Shown here: in pieces, positions 63,826 to 64,000 of the stretch | Position numbering within the stretch: position 1 is the stretch's first letter | Layout: every line of letters begins with the position of its first letter | Source of the DNA: Daucus carota subsp. sativus | Lineage: Eukaryota; Streptophyta; Magnoliopsida; Apiales; Apiaceae | DNA length: 64,000 bases | Assembly (NCBI RefSeq): GCF_001625215.2 | Contig: NC_030381.2 | Location: 54,981,214-55,045,213, forward strand | Direction: 5' to 3' | The notes under the pieces: model-generated | Databases searched by the model: none | What the model was told of the DNA's origin: nothing | The model's input: only the letters and a program-made list of their open reading frames with translations | Made by a program: the position numbers and the translations under genes

Positions 63826-64000
63826 TAGAGCAACTCCAATGCAATGCTATACTTGGTTCTATTGCTATATTATAGCATCAAAAGTAAAAAAACTCAACTC
63901 CAAAGAGGTGCTATAATTGGATGCATCCATGCATAGATGCATCCTTGGTTCTATATTTGAAACCAAGGATGGATCCATCCATGTTGCCACATCCTTGGTT
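63826..64000. mobile_element. MITE running off the window end
   Basis: It begins GAGCAACTCCAATGCAATGC, a common plant MITE-type terminus, and then has many short inverted words (GGATGCATCC, ACCAAGGATG, CATCCTTGGT) that would fold into hairpins. The right end is outside the window. Confidence 0.5.

Noticed and set aside
1..64000. CRISPR arrays, bacterial operons, rRNA and tRNA genes
   Set aside because: None is seen. Direct repeats here are tandem duplications without regular spacers. A short 'agtggtaag...gagttcaaat' stretch near 43100-43155 looks tRNA-like in wording but lacks paired arms.

Overview
The window reads as nuclear DNA of a flowering plant, most likely a eudicot. It has AT-rich intergenic DNA, GT-AG introns, F-box/FBA genes, thaumatin-like (PR-5) remains, an LRR-kinase exon, a NIN-like (RWP-RK plus PB1) remnant, plant Ty3/gypsy elements and many small MITEs. 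I cannot name the species from the sequence. The carrot order is only a guess and nothing below depends on it.

Layout. (1) 1-4462 is part of a minus-strand LTR retrotransposon whose terminus has cut the 3' end off an F-box gene. (2) 4463-50918 is one F-box/FBA array built by repeated segmental duplication of a cassette. The fullest cassettes are 4463-15598 and 28030-38580. Each runs: type I F-box (minus), long AT-rich spacer, type II F-box (plus), thaumatin-like pseudogene, receptor-kinase exon fragment, F-box relic, Tourist-like MITE, thaumatin 3' fragment, type III F-box (minus). A partial cassette lies at 44930-48432. A rearranged, partly inverted one lies at 17.4-25.8 kb. A fourth subfamily, type IV, follows type III at 40691-41959 and again, cut off, at 50491-50918. 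(3) 50919-55010 is a degenerate minus-strand Ty3/gypsy element. Its integrase end is fused in frame to the type IV F-box tail. Its one recognisable LTR sits inside the PB1 exon of a NIN-like pseudogene. (4) 55011-64000 leaves the array. It holds the NIN-like remnant, a Harbinger MITE with a perfect TAA duplication, an unassigned GC-richer patch, and a five-exon short-chain dehydrogenase gene at 61526-62994 followed by a relic of the same family and a MITE.

Working gene content: seven F-box genes look intact (14315-15598, 20852-22075, 24552-25799, 28512-29753, 37282-38580, 40691-41959, 47134-48432). One keeps its frame but has lost 55 residues (32078-33169). The rest are broken. By family, the F-box genes should be substrate receptors of SCF (Skp1-Cullin-F-box) E3 ligases; their targets cannot be read from sequence. 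Every thaumatin-like and kinase copy here is dead, so they look like passengers of the duplications. Because the cassettes are paralogous, several insertions can be seen next to their empty sites, which gives a relative chronology.

All calls come from reading the sequence and from family knowledge; no database or alignment program was used. Percent identities are not given because they were not computed.
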